Below the pieces are notes generated by a model. It was given only the letters and a program-made list of their open reading frames with translations, searched no databases and had not been told where the DNA came from. From NCBI RefSeq assembly GCF_000759835.1, contig NZ_BBNB01000012.1:1-64000 (forward strand): 64,000 nucleotides of DNA, given 5' to 3'. Positions within the stretch are counted from its first letter, which is position 1; each line of letters begins with the position of its first letter. The DNA comes from Citrobacter sedlakii NBRC 105722 (GTDB lineage: Bacteria; Pseudomonadota; Gammaproteobacteria; Enterobacterales; Enterobacteriaceae). Made by a program: the position numbers and the translations under genes. Below, piece by piece: positions 29,376 through 38,860 of this stretch.

Positions 29376-30620
29376 ATGTCTGTAACCCCTTCTTCTGCCG
29401 TCGCGGCAGACAACACCGTCAGCGGTGTCATGCGCTCGCCACGCCTGCTGGCGCGCGAAACGCTGGCGGGCGTGATCACCGCGCTGGCGCTGATCCCCGA
29501 AGTGATTTCCTTTTCCGTTATCGCTGGCGTTGATCCGAAAGTCAGCCTGATCGCCTCGGTGGTGCTATGCCTGGCGATGTCGGTACTCGGCGGTCGTCCG
29601 GCGATGGTAACCGCCGCCGCAGGCTCCGTGGCGCTGGTAATTGGTCCGATGGTGCATCAGCACGGCGTAGGATACATCCTGCCAGCGGTCATTCTGGCCG
29701 GGTTGATTCAAATCCTGTTCGGCGTGACCGGTATGGCGCGTCTGATGCGCTTTATCCCCTCTGCGGTGATGACCGGCTTTGTCAACGCCCTCGGTATTTT
29801 AATTTTCTTCGCCCAGGTTCCCCATTTCTGGAGTAAAAGCCCGTTAATCTGGGGATTGTTTGCCCTGACGCTGTTGATCGTGCTGTGGGCGCCGCAGTTT
29901 ATCAAAAGCGTTCCCGCGCCGCTGATCGCCATTGTGTTATTGACGGTGTTTACGGTGACCACCGGTCAGATCCTGCCGACGGTGGGCGATGAAGGCTCAA
30001 TGAGCGGCGGACTCCCCGGACTGACGCAACTGCGGGTGCCGCTGAATCTGGATACGCTGATCATTATCTGGCCGTGCGCGCTGAGCATCGCGTTTGTCGG
30101 TCTAATGGAGTCGCTGCTGACCGCGAAGCTGGTCGACGACCTGACGGTCACGCCGTCAAACAAAAATCGCGAAAGCGCCGGTCTGGGCATCGCCAATATC
30201 TGCGCCGGTTTTTACGGTGGGATCGCAGGCTGCGCGATGATCGGCCAGACCATCGTCAACGTTGAGATGGGGAAAGGACGCAGCCGCGTATCGACTTTCG
30301 CCGCGGGTGTGGTGTTGCTTCTGCTGGTTACGGCTCTGAGCGAGGTGATGGCAAAAATCCCCATGTCGGTGCTGGCGGGGATCATGGTGATTGTGGCGGT
30401 AAAAACCTTTAGCTGGCACAGCATTCAGCCCAGCACGCTGTCAACTCTGCCCGTCACAGAAACGCTGGTGATGCTGGTCACCGTGGGCGCAACGGTTTCT
30501 ACCGACAACCTGGCGATTGGCGTGGTTGCCGGTGTGCTGGCGATGGGCCTGTTTCCGCGCGTTATCAGAAGTAAAAAACGCGCTACAGAAGAAACAGCGT
30601 CGCCAGCCCAAGAAAAATAA
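29376..30620 (+). CDS. SulP family inorganic anion transporter without STAS domain
   Basis: 414 residues from the ATG at 29376, preceded by GAGAG; an in-frame start 22 codons upstream has no support. About 10-12 hydrophobic segments follow the SulP pattern: RETLAGVITALALIPEVISF, then TAAAGSVALVIGPMV, then ESLLTAKLVDDLT and CAGFYGGIAGCAMIGQT. It ends soon after the membrane domain, so the cytoplasmic STAS domain of most SulP carriers (such as DauA) is lacking. The substrate is unknown: sulfate, bicarbonate and dicarboxylates all occur in the family. Its last 38 bp overlap mgtE on the other strand. It is not present at this place in E. coli K-12. Confidence 0.85.
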   Translation: MSVTPSSAVAADNTVSGVMRSPRLLARETLAGVITALALIPEVISFSVIAGVDPKVSLIASVVLCLAMSVLGGRPAMVTAAAGSVALVIGPMVHQHGVGYILPAVILAGLIQILFGVTGMARLMRFIPSAVMTGFVNALGILIFFAQVPHFWSKSPLIWGLFALTLLIVLWAPQFIKSVPAPLIAIVLLTVFTVTTGQILPTVGDEGSMSGGLPGLTQLRVPLNLDTLIIIWPCALSIAFVGLMESLLTAKLVDDLTVTPSNKNRESAGLGIANICAGFYGGIAGCAMIGQTIVNVEMGKGRSRVSTFAAGVVLLLLVTALSEVMAKIPMSVLAGIMVIVAVKTFSWHSIQPSTLSTLPVTETLVMLVTVGATVSTDNLAIGVVAGVLAMGLFPRVIRSKKRATEETASPAQEK

Positions 30621-32019
30621 AGAAGCCGCCGGTATCGGTAATCGCGGTAATCATGACGCTCGAGCCGACCGCCGGGTCGCGCCCGAGCCTGACCATCGTC
30701 ATAGGGATGATGACCCCCATCAGCGCCGCCACCAGCAGGTTGAGCACCATCGCCAGGGTCATCACGCCGCCGAGCGCCATGTCGTCATACAACCACCAGG
30801 TGATGCCGCCCATAATCCCGCCCCAGACGAGACCATTCACCAGCGCGACGCCCATTTCACGCAGGATCAAAAAGCTCAGGTTACCGGGCTGAATGTTCTG
30901 CAACGCCAGCGCGCGGACGATCATGGTGATGGTCTGATTGCCGGTATTACCGCCTATCCCGGCAACGATAGGCATCAGCGAGGCCAGCGCCACCAGCTGC
31001 GAGATGGTATGTTCAAACCCATCGATGACCCGCGAGGCGATGAACGCCGTACAGAGGTTGACAGCCAACCACGCCCAGCGCGTTTTTACCGCTTTCGGCA
31101 CTGGGGCAAAGACGTCTTCCTCGGCGCTCAGCCCCCCCATCCGCCGGAGATCGCTGTCGGTTTCTTCGTACACCACGTCGACGATCTCATCAATGGTTAA
31201 GCGCCCCATCAGCTTGCCAGCGGGATCCACCACCGCCGCGCTGACCAGGTTGTCACGTTCAAACGTGCGCGCCGCGTTTTCCGCGATATCTTCCGGCTCA
31301 AAGGTCAGGGGATCGTTATCCATGACCTCGCTGACCTGGCGCTGTACGTCGTTGAGTAAAATGCAGGTCAGGGACAACTCCCCAACCAGCGTTTTATCGC
31401 GACGGGTGACGAACAGTTTGTCGGTGTTCTCAGGCATCTTGCCCAGCCGGCGCAAATAACGCTGCACCGCCTGCAGAGTCACGTCGGGACGCACGGTAAT
31501 GACCTCGAACTCCATGATCGCGCCGACGCGGTTCTTTTCGTAATGCATCACCTGGCGCACGCGGGCGCGCTCGTCCGCCGGTAATGACGCCAGCAGTCGT
31601 CCGGTCAGGTTTCTCGGCAGGTGCTGCACCAGATAGATCTGTTCGTCAATGTCCAGATATTGCAGGGCATCGAGCAGTTCCCTGTCGGTCATTTCGTCGA
31701 TCAGGTCATCCCAGACGCTTTCCGACGCTTCGAGCAGCACGTAACCGCGCTTTGCCTTATCAACCAGGTGCCACAGCGCGTGGCGTTCCTCTGATGGCAG
31801 CGCTTCAAGGGTATCCGCCAAATCCGGCGGCGGCAGATGGGCGACCAGAGCGCCTACCTCAGCAATATCGTCGGCAAGCGTACCGACATCATATTGCTCA
31901 GCCAGGGTGAGTTTGCCCAGTAAGGTGGAAACGACCGCTTTGTCGGTCGTGAGAAGCCAGATCAGGCGCGCACGTTCTTCATCGCGCAGCCTTGCGCTGT
32001 TTTTGGTTTTTACAGACAT
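30583..32019 (-). CDS. mgtE: MgtE family magnesium channel/transporter
   Basis: 478 residues. An N-terminal superhelical MgtE_N domain (about 20-130) is followed by a CBS pair (about 140-260) and five C-terminal helices (about 300-478). SLMPIVAGIGGNTGNQT and ITDTGGFFIFLG carry the Gly/Asn and Asp residues of the ion pore. The N and CBS domains sense cytosolic Mg2+ and gate the pore in homologues. I see no M-box-like leader in the 150-bp upstream gap. Converges on the SulP gene with a 38-bp overlap. This gene is not between mqo and yojI in E. coli K-12. Confidence 0.92.
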   Translation of the reverse strand: MSVKTKNSARLRDEERARLIWLLTTDKAVVSTLLGKLTLAEQYDVGTLADDIAEVGALVAHLPPPDLADTLEALPSEERHALWHLVDKAKRGYVLLEASESVWDDLIDEMTDRELLDALQYLDIDEQIYLVQHLPRNLTGRLLASLPADERARVRQVMHYEKNRVGAIMEFEVITVRPDVTLQAVQRYLRRLGKMPENTDKLFVTRRDKTLVGELSLTCILLNDVQRQVSEVMDNDPLTFEPEDIAENAARTFERDNLVSAAVVDPAGKLMGRLTIDEIVDVVYEETDSDLRRMGGLSAEEDVFAPVPKAVKTRWAWLAVNLCTAFIASRVIDGFEHTISQLVALASLMPIVAGIGGNTGNQTITMIVRALALQNIQPGNLSFLILREMGVALVNGLVWGGIMGGITWWLYDDMALGGVMTLAMVLNLLVAALMGVIIPMTMVRLGRDPAVGSSVMITAITDTGGFFIFLGLATLFLL

Positions 32020-32170
32020 TAATCATAAATCCATGATATGAGTTGCCATTAAGCATGGTGCGAGATGATGTAAATAACAATAAACGGCATTAGCGGACGG
32101 ATAAAAAAACGGCAGGCGACAATCCGCTCACCCAACGTGCGCAGGGCCATCGGGCGAACGGTTGTCAGCT

Positions 32171-33814
32171 TCAGGCGGTACGCGCCACCGCATCACGCGA
32201 CGCAGCGTCGCGCTCATCGCCCACCAGCTCGCTCAGTTGACCGTTACGCATTTCCAGCAGGCGGTCGGCGTGTACAAAGTAGTGATCGTCGTGGCTAATG
32301 GCGAAAATGGTTTTCCCCATCTCCTGCATCAGCGGCAGCAGCACCTGATAAAATTCGCGGCGAAAGTGCGGGTCCTGGTCAGCCGCCCATTCATCAAGCA
32401 GAATGATGTCCCGCTCTTCCGCCAGCGCCAGCAGCAGCGCCACGCGCTTTTTTTGCCCTTTTGACAGTTTAAGATTCAGGATCCGCCCGTCGCGCAGTTC
32501 CAGCTTGTGCGCCATTTTCAGGTGCGCGAGCCACTTCTCAACCAGCGCCGGATCTGCCGGTTTGCCTTCCGGACCAAGCAGTTGATCAAACAACCAGACG
32601 TCGGTAAATACCGCCGAAAACAGCTTACGGTAATCTTCCGGTTTCTCTGCGGATAGTGGCTTGCCGTCGAGCAGAATTTCGCCGGACTGCGGCTGGTACA
32701 GCCCCGTCAGCAACATCGCCAGCGTCGACTTGCCGCTGCCGTTACCGCCGATCAAAAACAGCAGTTCGCCGCGATGAAGGGTAAGGTTCACTGGCCCCAC
32801 GGCAAAGGCGTTGTCCTGATAGTGAAAGGTGACGTCGCGCAGTTCAAGGGTTTTCCAGTCCGCGAACGCCTGCGGGCGGGGAAATTCCGCTCTGAACGGC
32901 GCCAGCGCGAATGTGTTCAGCTTGTTAAAGGCCACCTGAGCCGTCAGCAGCGTCGGCAATGCCCCTACCGCCGACAGCAGCGGCGTACGCAGGAACAGCA
33001 GCGTCAGCGAATACGTGGCCGCGACGTTGGTATCCGCCCAGCCAAGACTATTCGCCATCCAGAACACCAGGCCAATGGCGCCGAGCATCATAATATTCGA
33101 CCAGTTCACTGCACTCAGATGGAACGTATCGGCGCGAATAATATGGTGGCGATACTCCCGCGCGTCCGGCACGTACAGATGATTAAAGATCTGTTCGGCC
33201 CGCTCGCGGTTGAGGGTCAGCTCCTTGCGCCCTTCCAGCACCGTCTGATAGTCGTTGTACAGCTTATCTTCCGTCTCACGCAGCGTCGCCATATGTCGGT
33301 AGACCCGCGCAACAAGCACGAACCCGCCCCAGATGGTGATCGCCATCCAGATTGCGGTCACCAGCAACATTTTGGTCGACAGCGTCGCCAGATATGCCGC
33401 GGACCCCACGGTGAGGATAATCCCCTGTACCAGCTCCGGCAGACGCACAAAAGCGATAGTAATGTTACGGATATCGCTGGTCAGTCCGGCCAGCAACGAC
33501 GCGCTACCGAGCTGTTCGATGCGCTCGACGTGGGTATCCAGAATACGCTTGATGAACTCACTGCGCAGACGATAGACAAAGTGATGGCCGAGGGTGGTTA
33601 ACGCCAGCTGCGAACCCAGCGTTACCGCCATCAGCAACAGTAATAAACCGAGGAATTCCGGTAACACCAGGAGCGACGTATCCGCCGTTTCGATCAGCCG
33701 CTGATTAATAAAGGCAATCAGCCCGATACCTAACGCGGCGCTGGCGAGGCTGAGCGCCATCACGCCGATAAATGGCCAGCGATACTGCCGCCAGACAAGA
33801 AGAAGGAGTTCCAT
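32171..33814 (-). CDS. yojI: microcin J25 efflux ABC transporter YojI
   Basis: 547 residues from ATG 33814 ([15 protein letters not shown]), the E. coli length; the longer frame to 33874 is not supported. Six transmembrane helices are followed by an ABC domain with Walker [10 protein letters not shown], signature LSKGQKKR and Walker [11 protein letters not shown]. It is a cyclic-peptide/siderophore-type exporter that in E. coli works with TolC to pump out microcin J25. GAAGGAG before the ATG is a strong ribosome binding site. Confidence 0.95.
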   Translation of the reverse strand: MELLLLVWRQYRWPFIGVMALSLASAALGIGLIAFINQRLIETADTSLLVLPEFLGLLLLLMAVTLGSQLALTTLGHHFVYRLRSEFIKRILDTHVERIEQLGSASLLAGLTSDIRNITIAFVRLPELVQGIILTVGSAAYLATLSTKMLLVTAIWMAITIWGGFVLVARVYRHMATLRETEDKLYNDYQTVLEGRKELTLNRERAEQIFNHLYVPDAREYRHHIIRADTFHLSAVNWSNIMMLGAIGLVFWMANSLGWADTNVAATYSLTLLFLRTPLLSAVGALPTLLTAQVAFNKLNTFALAPFRAEFPRPQAFADWKTLELRDVTFHYQDNAFAVGPVNLTLHRGELLFLIGGNGSGKSTLAMLLTGLYQPQSGEILLDGKPLSAEKPEDYRKLFSAVFTDVWLFDQLLGPEGKPADPALVEKWLAHLKMAHKLELRDGRILNLKLSKGQKKRVALLLALAEERDIILLDEWAADQDPHFRREFYQVLLPLMQEMGKTIFAISHDDHYFVHADRLLEMRNGQLSELVGDERDAASRDAVARTA

Positions 33815-33889
33815 TGAGACTACCCGGACAAGGAATAACTGCCCGCAGTTTAAACATCTCAACGCGATCGGCAATAATAATTCTTATTT

Positions 33890-34540
33890 TTATTCTTTTT
33901 TACCCGCCTGACGAAAGGTGAGATTGTAGCGGCAGTTTCCGGTTAACGGGTGAAGCCCGTTCTTCAGCGGTTGAATGCCATGATAAAACAGCCGCGATTC
34001 GCCCCCCCATACCACCACATCACCATGTTCCAGCATGAGGCGTTTCAGCGGATCGCTGCGCTTCAGGCCGCCGAACTGAAAAATGGCAGGCAGGCCCAGC
34101 GACACCGAGACAATCGGCGCGCGCAAATCCGGCTCGTCTTTATCCTGATGCAGCGACAGCTTCGCGCCAGGCGCGTAGCGGTTGATCAGGCAGGCGTCCG
34201 GCTGGAAATCCGTATAGCCCGCCGCCGTCGCCGCCCGCAGGCAAAGTTCGACAAACGATGCCGGAAAGGGCGGCCAGGCGTGACCAGTGAGTGGATCAAT
34301 AGAGGAATAGACATAGCCGCGTCGATCGGTGGTCCAGCCCAGTTGTCCGCAGTTGGTCATCGCCACCGACATGGTGTAACCGCCGGGCGTGACCATCTGG
34401 CGAAACGGCGAACGGCTGGCCACCGCGTCGATATCCAGCATTAACCTCTGCGCCGCGCTGAAGGCAAAACGGCGCAGGATTGTCGCGCCGGGCGCCAGCG
34501 GCTCCTGCCAGGGTTGTGAATCGGCAAACAGATCGAGCAT
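33890..34540 (-). CDS. alkB: alpha-ketoglutarate-dependent DNA demethylase AlkB
   Basis: 216 residues. The iron ligands are in LSLHQDKDEPD (H and D) and FYHGI (H), and the C-terminal NLTFRQAG holds the arginine that binds 2-oxoglutarate. It removes 1-methyladenine and 3-methylcytosine damage by oxidation. The ATG overlaps the ada stop (TAATG) and has AAGGAG just inside ada, so the two are cotranscribed under Ada control. Confidence 0.97.
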   Translation of the reverse strand: MLDLFADSQPWQEPLAPGATILRRFAFSAAQRLMLDIDAVASRSPFRQMVTPGGYTMSVAMTNCGQLGWTTDRRGYVYSSIDPLTGHAWPPFPASFVELCLRAATAAGYTDFQPDACLINRYAPGAKLSLHQDKDEPDLRAPIVSVSLGLPAIFQFGGLKRSDPLKRLMLEHGDVVVWGGESRLFYHGIQPLKNGLHPLTGNCRYNLTFRQAGKKE

Positions 34541-35604
34541 TATGACTCCTTATCTGATGACTCCCGCCGCAGCAGTTGCGCTTTGCGCGCTACCCCCCAG
34601 CGATAGCCCGAAAGCGCGCCATCGCCCCGCACCACCCGATGGCAAGGAATGACGATCGCCAGTTTGTTCGCCCCGCAGGCGCTGGCAACGGCGCGTACCG
34701 CTTTCGGTTTGCCGAGCGCGGCGGCCAGTTGCTGATAACTGACCGTTTCACCACAAGGAATGGCGCGCAGCGCCTGCCAGACCTGCTGCTGAAAAGCCGT
34801 GCCCTGAATATCCAGCGGCAGCGATAGCGGCACATCGCGCCCGTCAATACTGGCGATCACCTGACGCACACGCTGGTGAAACGCCTCATCAGCCGGTTCG
34901 CCGCGCGCCGACGGGAACAGCGCGCGCAGTTCGGCGATCAAACCTGCGTCGTCATCACCCAGCAAGATTGCACAGATCCCGCGTTCGCTTTCCGCCACCA
35001 GGCAGCGCCCCAGCGCGCAGTCTGCAAGCGTATAGCGAACCGTCAGCCGTTCACCGCCGCGGCGAAACTGCGTTGCCGTCATCCCCAGCGCCGTATCGGC
35101 GTGACGGTAATAGCTGCTACTGTCAGGGAAACCGGCGTCGAGAATCGCCTGCGTGACGCTCTCCCCTTTGCCCAGCGCGTCGCGTAACCGACGCGCGCGC
35201 CAGGCCTGCTGCCAGGCTTTCGGCGTCATGCCGGTGGCGGCCTTGAACAGGCGGTGAAAATGGTACGGGCTCATTGCCACTTGCTGTGCCAGCGCCGCCA
35301 GCGTGATGGGATTATCCTGCTCCAGCAACTGGCAGGCGCGGGTGATGTTATCCAGTCGGTGCTGCCGGGGATGGGCTTTATCCGGCTGACAGCGCTTACA
35401 GGGACGAAACCCTGCGGATAACGCGGCCTGCGCATCGGGAAAAAAGCGCACGTTTTTACGCAACGCGTGCTTAGCGCTGCAGGATGGCCGACAAAAAATG
35501 CCGGTGGTCTGTACCGCAAAGACAAACTGGCCGTCAGCGGCAGCGCTGCGTGCGAGCACAGCCTGCCAGCATTCATCAGGATTGTTCGACAGATTCGGTT
35601 TCAT
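34540..35604 (-). CDS. ada: bifunctional methyltransferase/transcriptional activator Ada
   Basis: 354 residues (E. coli 354). The N-domain zinc cysteines Cys38, Cys42, Cys69 and Cys72 are all present, with Cys38 the methylphosphotriester acceptor. An AraC-type helix-turn-helix (about 95-175) follows. The C-domain has the IPCHRVV active site with Cys321, which repairs O6-methylguanine. Methylated Ada activates its own ada-alkB promoter. AGGAG precedes the ATG. Confidence 0.97.
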   Translation of the reverse strand: MKPNLSNNPDECWQAVLARSAAADGQFVFAVQTTGIFCRPSCSAKHALRKNVRFFPDAQAALSAGFRPCKRCQPDKAHPRQHRLDNITRACQLLEQDNPITLAALAQQVAMSPYHFHRLFKAATGMTPKAWQQAWRARRLRDALGKGESVTQAILDAGFPDSSSYYRHADTALGMTATQFRRGGERLTVRYTLADCALGRCLVAESERGICAILLGDDDAGLIAELRALFPSARGEPADEAFHQRVRQVIASIDGRDVPLSLPLDIQGTAFQQQVWQALRAIPCGETVSYQQLAAALGKPKAVRAVASACGANKLAIVIPCHRVVRGDGALSGYRWGVARKAQLLRRESSDKES

Positions 35605-35646
35605 ACGGGACTCCTTAAATAAGAGCCTAACCTAAGAGACGTCATT

Positions 35647-35772
35647 GTGGCAGAGTTTCAACACGGACAGCGCGGAAGAACCGGAGCGTACACGGCGTAC
35701 GGGAGGATCCTGAGCACTGCCGGAGGCAAAATGCCAAATAACATCGTCTATTGGGCCAGGCTCCTGGCATAG
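35647..35772 (+). other. 41-codon open frame between ada and apbE (uncertain)
   Basis: Starts with GTG and encodes VAEFQHGQRGRTGAYTAYG and onward to WARLLA before TAG. No good ribosome binding site precedes it and the product is not recognised. A short perfect palindrome (GCCAGG/CCTGGC) lies at its end. It may be chance, a small-protein gene or a remnant. Confidence 0.2.
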
Positions 35773-35831
35773 TGCCTGCTTAACGACAGTATGTTCGAAA
35801 CCCCTTTCGCAAAAACCCGCAATCTTGCTGT

Positions 35832-36887
35832 TTAATTTTGTTCACCGATCAGAAAGGCGGAAAACTGTGGCGACATCCAGGTTTTAAAGTCCTCGCCCTC
35901 TTTGGTGATCATGTACACCGCCAGCCCTTCGCGGCGCACGACTTCTTTCGCTTTCTCGGCGCCGAGCACCATCAACCCGGTGTCCCAGCCGTCCGCTTCC
36001 AGCGCCGTCGGGGCGATAACCGTGACCGAAACCAGATTATGTTCAATAGGGCGGCCGGTCTGCGGATCGATAACATGCGAAAGCCGCTTACCGTCCACTT
36101 CATAATAGTTGCGATAACTGCCGGAGGTGCTGATGCCATGACCATTAATGTCCACCACCGCCTGAACGGCGTTTTCGCGATCGGTCGGTTTCTGGATCGC
36201 CACCCGCCACGGACGCCCTTCGGCGTTCATACCGCGACTGTTTAACGCTCCGCCAACGGAAACCAGATAACGCGCGATGCCTTCCTGCTCCATGAGCCGC
36301 GCCAGATGATCCGCCGCATAGCCCTCCCCCACTGTGGACAAATCAACATACAGATCCGGCAGATCTTTTTGCAGGTACTGCTGATGCGCCTGATTAATCA
36401 CCGTCAGGTGCTGAAGTCCGGTTTTCGCCTTCGCCGCATCGATCTGCGCCTGAGTGGGTACCTGCACCGGCTGTTTGTCCGGACCAAATCCCCAGAGATT
36501 CACCAGCGGACCGACGGTAATGTCCATCGCCCCCTGGGTTTTGTCGCCAATACGCAGCGAAGTGGTGATGATGTCCGCCATCGCCTCGCTAACTGGCCAG
36601 GGCGTGAGGCTTTTGGTGTGGTTAAAGCGCATCAACGCGGAATCATTTTTATACGTCGAGAGAAGCCGATCGTCAGCATCCAGCTGCGCCTGGATCCGGT
36701 TACGCAGTTTCTCTGCCCGCGCGGCGTCTATATCAACCACGCTCACGCGCCAGAACGTGCCCATGGTTTTACCTTCAAGCATCACCGGCGCCGATGCGGG
36801 AACCTGCGTCGCGTCAGGCGCGCTATCGCACCCGGTAAAAAAAAGCGTGGCGGCAAGGAGGGCCATCCGCGCAAAAGAAATTTCCAT
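35832..36887 (-). CDS. apbE: FAD:protein FMN transferase ApbE (lipoprotein)
   Basis: 351 residues from the ATG at 36887, as in E. coli, with AGAAGGAC upstream. A lipoprotein signal ends in LFFTGC, placing Cys20 as the lipidated residue. The body has the family's GKTMGTFW start, LSTVGEGYAADHLA and VGGALNSRG, and Asp/Thr near the C-terminus for Mg2+. It attaches FMN covalently to Thr residues of flavoproteins such as RnfG and NqrC in the periplasm. Confidence 0.95.
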   Translation of the reverse strand: MEISFARMALLAATLFFTGCDSAPDATQVPASAPVMLEGKTMGTFWRVSVVDIDAARAEKLRNRIQAQLDADDRLLSTYKNDSALMRFNHTKSLTPWPVSEAMADIITTSLRIGDKTQGAMDITVGPLVNLWGFGPDKQPVQVPTQAQIDAAKAKTGLQHLTVINQAHQQYLQKDLPDLYVDLSTVGEGYAADHLARLMEQEGIARYLVSVGGALNSRGMNAEGRPWRVAIQKPTDRENAVQAVVDINGHGISTSGSYRNYYEVDGKRLSHVIDPQTGRPIEHNLVSVTVIAPTALEADGWDTGLMVLGAEKAKEVVRREGLAVYMITKEGEDFKTWMSPQFSAFLIGEQN

Positions 36888-36960
36888 TGGTGATTGTCCT
36901 TCTGCGAAATTGCGCAAGGTTACACTAAAAACGCCCGACTGTACGCCGCGAAAAGTCCAT

Positions 36961-36985
36961 AAAAAAAGGCCCCGCAGGGCCTTTT
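36961..36985 (-). terminator. Rho-independent terminator of ompC
   Basis: The GGCCC/GGGCC stem extended by A-T pairs, then a run of T on the minus strand, lies about 18 bp after the ompC stop. Confidence 0.9.
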
Positions 36986-37002
36986 GTCGTCATGAAATGA
37001 CC

Positions 37003-38118
37003 TTAGAACTGGTAAACCAGACCCAGTGCGACGATATCGTCAGTACCGATACCTGCAGCGCGGGTGAAGTCATTGTCGTCCAGCAGGTTGATTTTGTAAT
37101 CAACATAGGTGGACATGTTTTTGTTGAAGTAGTAAGTCGCGCCCACATCAACGTATTTCAGCAGATCTTCGTCGTCGTAGTTACGGCCGTTAACAGTTCC
37201 CAGGTTTTTGCCTTTGGACTGCAGGTAAGCCACGGACGGACGCAGGCCGAAGTCGAACTGATACTGCGCAACCACTTCAAAGTTCTGCGCTTTGTTTGCC
37301 CAGCCAATGTCGCCCGCACGCGTTGCGTTGTAAGTCTGGGTGTACTGTGCCGCCAGGTAGATGTTGTTGGCGTCGTATTTCAGACCGCCGGTGTAGGTTT
37401 CAGCGCGATCGCCGTTACCAATGTAAATGCCGTTGTTCTGCTCATCCGTACGTTTGGAGCTGGTAACTGCCGCACCCAGACCGAAGCCTTCGCCCAGATC
37501 GTAAGTGACAGAACCGCCAACGCCGTCGCCGTTCTGGCGCAGGGCTTCACGACCATTGTTAGTAATGCCGGTCATACCTTCGCCGGACGGGCTGCCGTTT
37601 TTACCCTGGTACTGAACCGCAACGTTCAGGCCATCAACCAGACCGAAAAAGTCAGTGTTACGGTAGGTCGCGAAACCGTTACCACGTTGCTGCATGAAGT
37701 TGTCAGAACCGTAGGTGTCACCACCGAATTCCGGCAGTACGTCAGTCCAGGAGGTGACGTCATACGCCACGCCGTAGTTACGACCGTAGTCGAAAGAACC
37801 CGCATCGCCAAATTTAACCCCAGCGAACGCCACACGAGTCCAGGAGTTGTTTTCGCTTTCAGGCGCGTTACCCTGGATCTGATACTCCCACTGGCCGTAG
37901 CCGGTGATCTGATCGTTTACCTGCGTTTCGCCTTTGAAGCCGATACGCATGTAGGTCTGGTCGCCGTCAGCGCTGTTGTCATCGGAGAAATAGTGCAGAC
38001 CGTCTACTTTACCAAACAGGTCTAATTTGTTGCCGTCTTTATTATAAATTTCAGCCGCATTTGCTGCGCCTGCTACCAGCAGAGCCGGTACCAGGAGGGA
38101 CAGTACTTTAACTTTCAT
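37003..38118 (-). CDS. ompC: outer membrane porin OmpC
   Basis: 371 residues with a 21-residue signal peptide ([21 protein letters not shown]) and mature start [16 protein letters not shown]. The constriction-loop motif and a C-terminal phenylalanine (LGLVYQF) fit a trimeric 16-strand porin. The linkage to micF and rcsD confirms it as OmpC rather than OmpF or PhoE. Regulated by EnvZ-OmpR; the upstream region carries OmpR-like sites. Confidence 0.96.
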   Translation of the reverse strand: MKVKVLSLLVPALLVAGAANAAEIYNKDGNKLDLFGKVDGLHYFSDDNSADGDQTYMRIGFKGETQVNDQITGYGQWEYQIQGNAPESENNSWTRVAFAGVKFGDAGSFDYGRNYGVAYDVTSWTDVLPEFGGDTYGSDNFMQQRGNGFATYRNTDFFGLVDGLNVAVQYQGKNGSPSGEGMTGITNNGREALRQNGDGVGGSVTYDLGEGFGLGAAVTSSKRTDEQNNGIYIGNGDRAETYTGGLKYDANNIYLAAQYTQTYNATRAGDIGWANKAQNFEVVAQYQFDFGLRPSVAYLQSKGKNLGTVNGRNYDDEDLLKYVDVGATYYFNKNMSTYVDYKINLLDDNDFTRAAGIGTDDIVALGLVYQF

Positions 38119-38451
38119 GTTATTAACCCTCTGTTATATGCCTTTATTTGCTTTTTTATGCCACTGCATACTGATTAACCCTCATTAACCAGTCGGCAAG
38201 TTCATTCTCCGCAAAAATGCAGAATAATCCAACACGAATATGATACTAAAACTTTTAAGATGTTTCAGATATCCACATAGATGTTTCAAAACATTAACAA
38301 GAAGGAACTTTTTATATCGCTCTGAAAGTCAAGAAATAAGCACAAATGTACAAGAAATAATAAAAACCCTTTAAATACAATAAAATACATACAAATAAAA
38401 CATAGCACTGAATGACAAAACAAAATCGTCACTCACAACTAAAATAATCTC
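38119..38451 (-). promoter_or_regulatory. ompC promoter and OmpR-binding region
   Basis: A -10 element TATCAT (38240-38245, read on the minus strand) lies about 125 bp before the ompC start. Directly upstream (38249-38302), two copies of TGAAACATCT match the E. coli OmpR boxes of ompC. The leader (38119-38235) is also E. coli-like. The remaining stretch to micF is AT-rich and holds the micF promoter on the other strand. Confidence 0.8.
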
Positions 38452-38544
38452 GCTATCATCATTAACTTTATTTATTACCGTCATTCATTTCTGAATGTCT
38501 GTTTACCCCTATTTCAACCGGATGCTTCGCATTCGGTTTTTTTT
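38452..38544 (+). ncRNA. micF: MicF antisense RNA
   Basis: 93 nt beginning GCTATCATCATTAACTTTAT, which is the E. coli MicF start, and ending in a GC-rich hairpin (CCGGATGC/GCATTCGG) with a run of T. MicF pairs with the ompF leader and represses OmpF synthesis with Hfq. It is divergent from ompC, as in E. coli, and shares OmpR control. Confidence 0.95.
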
Positions 38545-38860
38545 TACTTTTCTTTACACTCTCTTTCTGTTTATGTGCTACCGCATAAAAACAATCACCA
38601 CAATCAATCATTCCGCTTCGTTTATTTCCTGAATGATATTCATAAACATTTTCTTGTTAATTAGTGCTATTTATCGCACAGCATCGGGTGATATTTGTAC
38701 GACGCCTGTCGGGTTGTACACGTTTAACGCAAGCCGTTCGTTTCCCGTATATTCCGTGAATAGCGCTGTTCATCCGACGCGACGAGAGTGTGGAAATCTA
38801 CGGCGTAGCCTTTATACTGCCCTATCACCTTTTGCGTTGCTTTACAGGTCATAACCACGA
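38545..38860. other. micF-rcsD intergenic region
   Basis: 316 bp, AT-rich at the start. A 73-codon frame (38633-38854) has no domain, ribosome binding site or family pattern and is not called as a gene. It presumably contains the rcsDB promoter; no clear -35/-10 pair was chosen. Confidence 0.5.

Noticed and set aside
32020..32170. M-box or other Mg2+ riboswitch before mgtE
   Set aside because: The 151-bp gap is too short and shows none of the conserved M-box helices.
38633..38854. 73-codon plus-strand frame before rcsD
   Set aside because: No ribosome binding site or family pattern; it lies where the rcsD promoter is expected.
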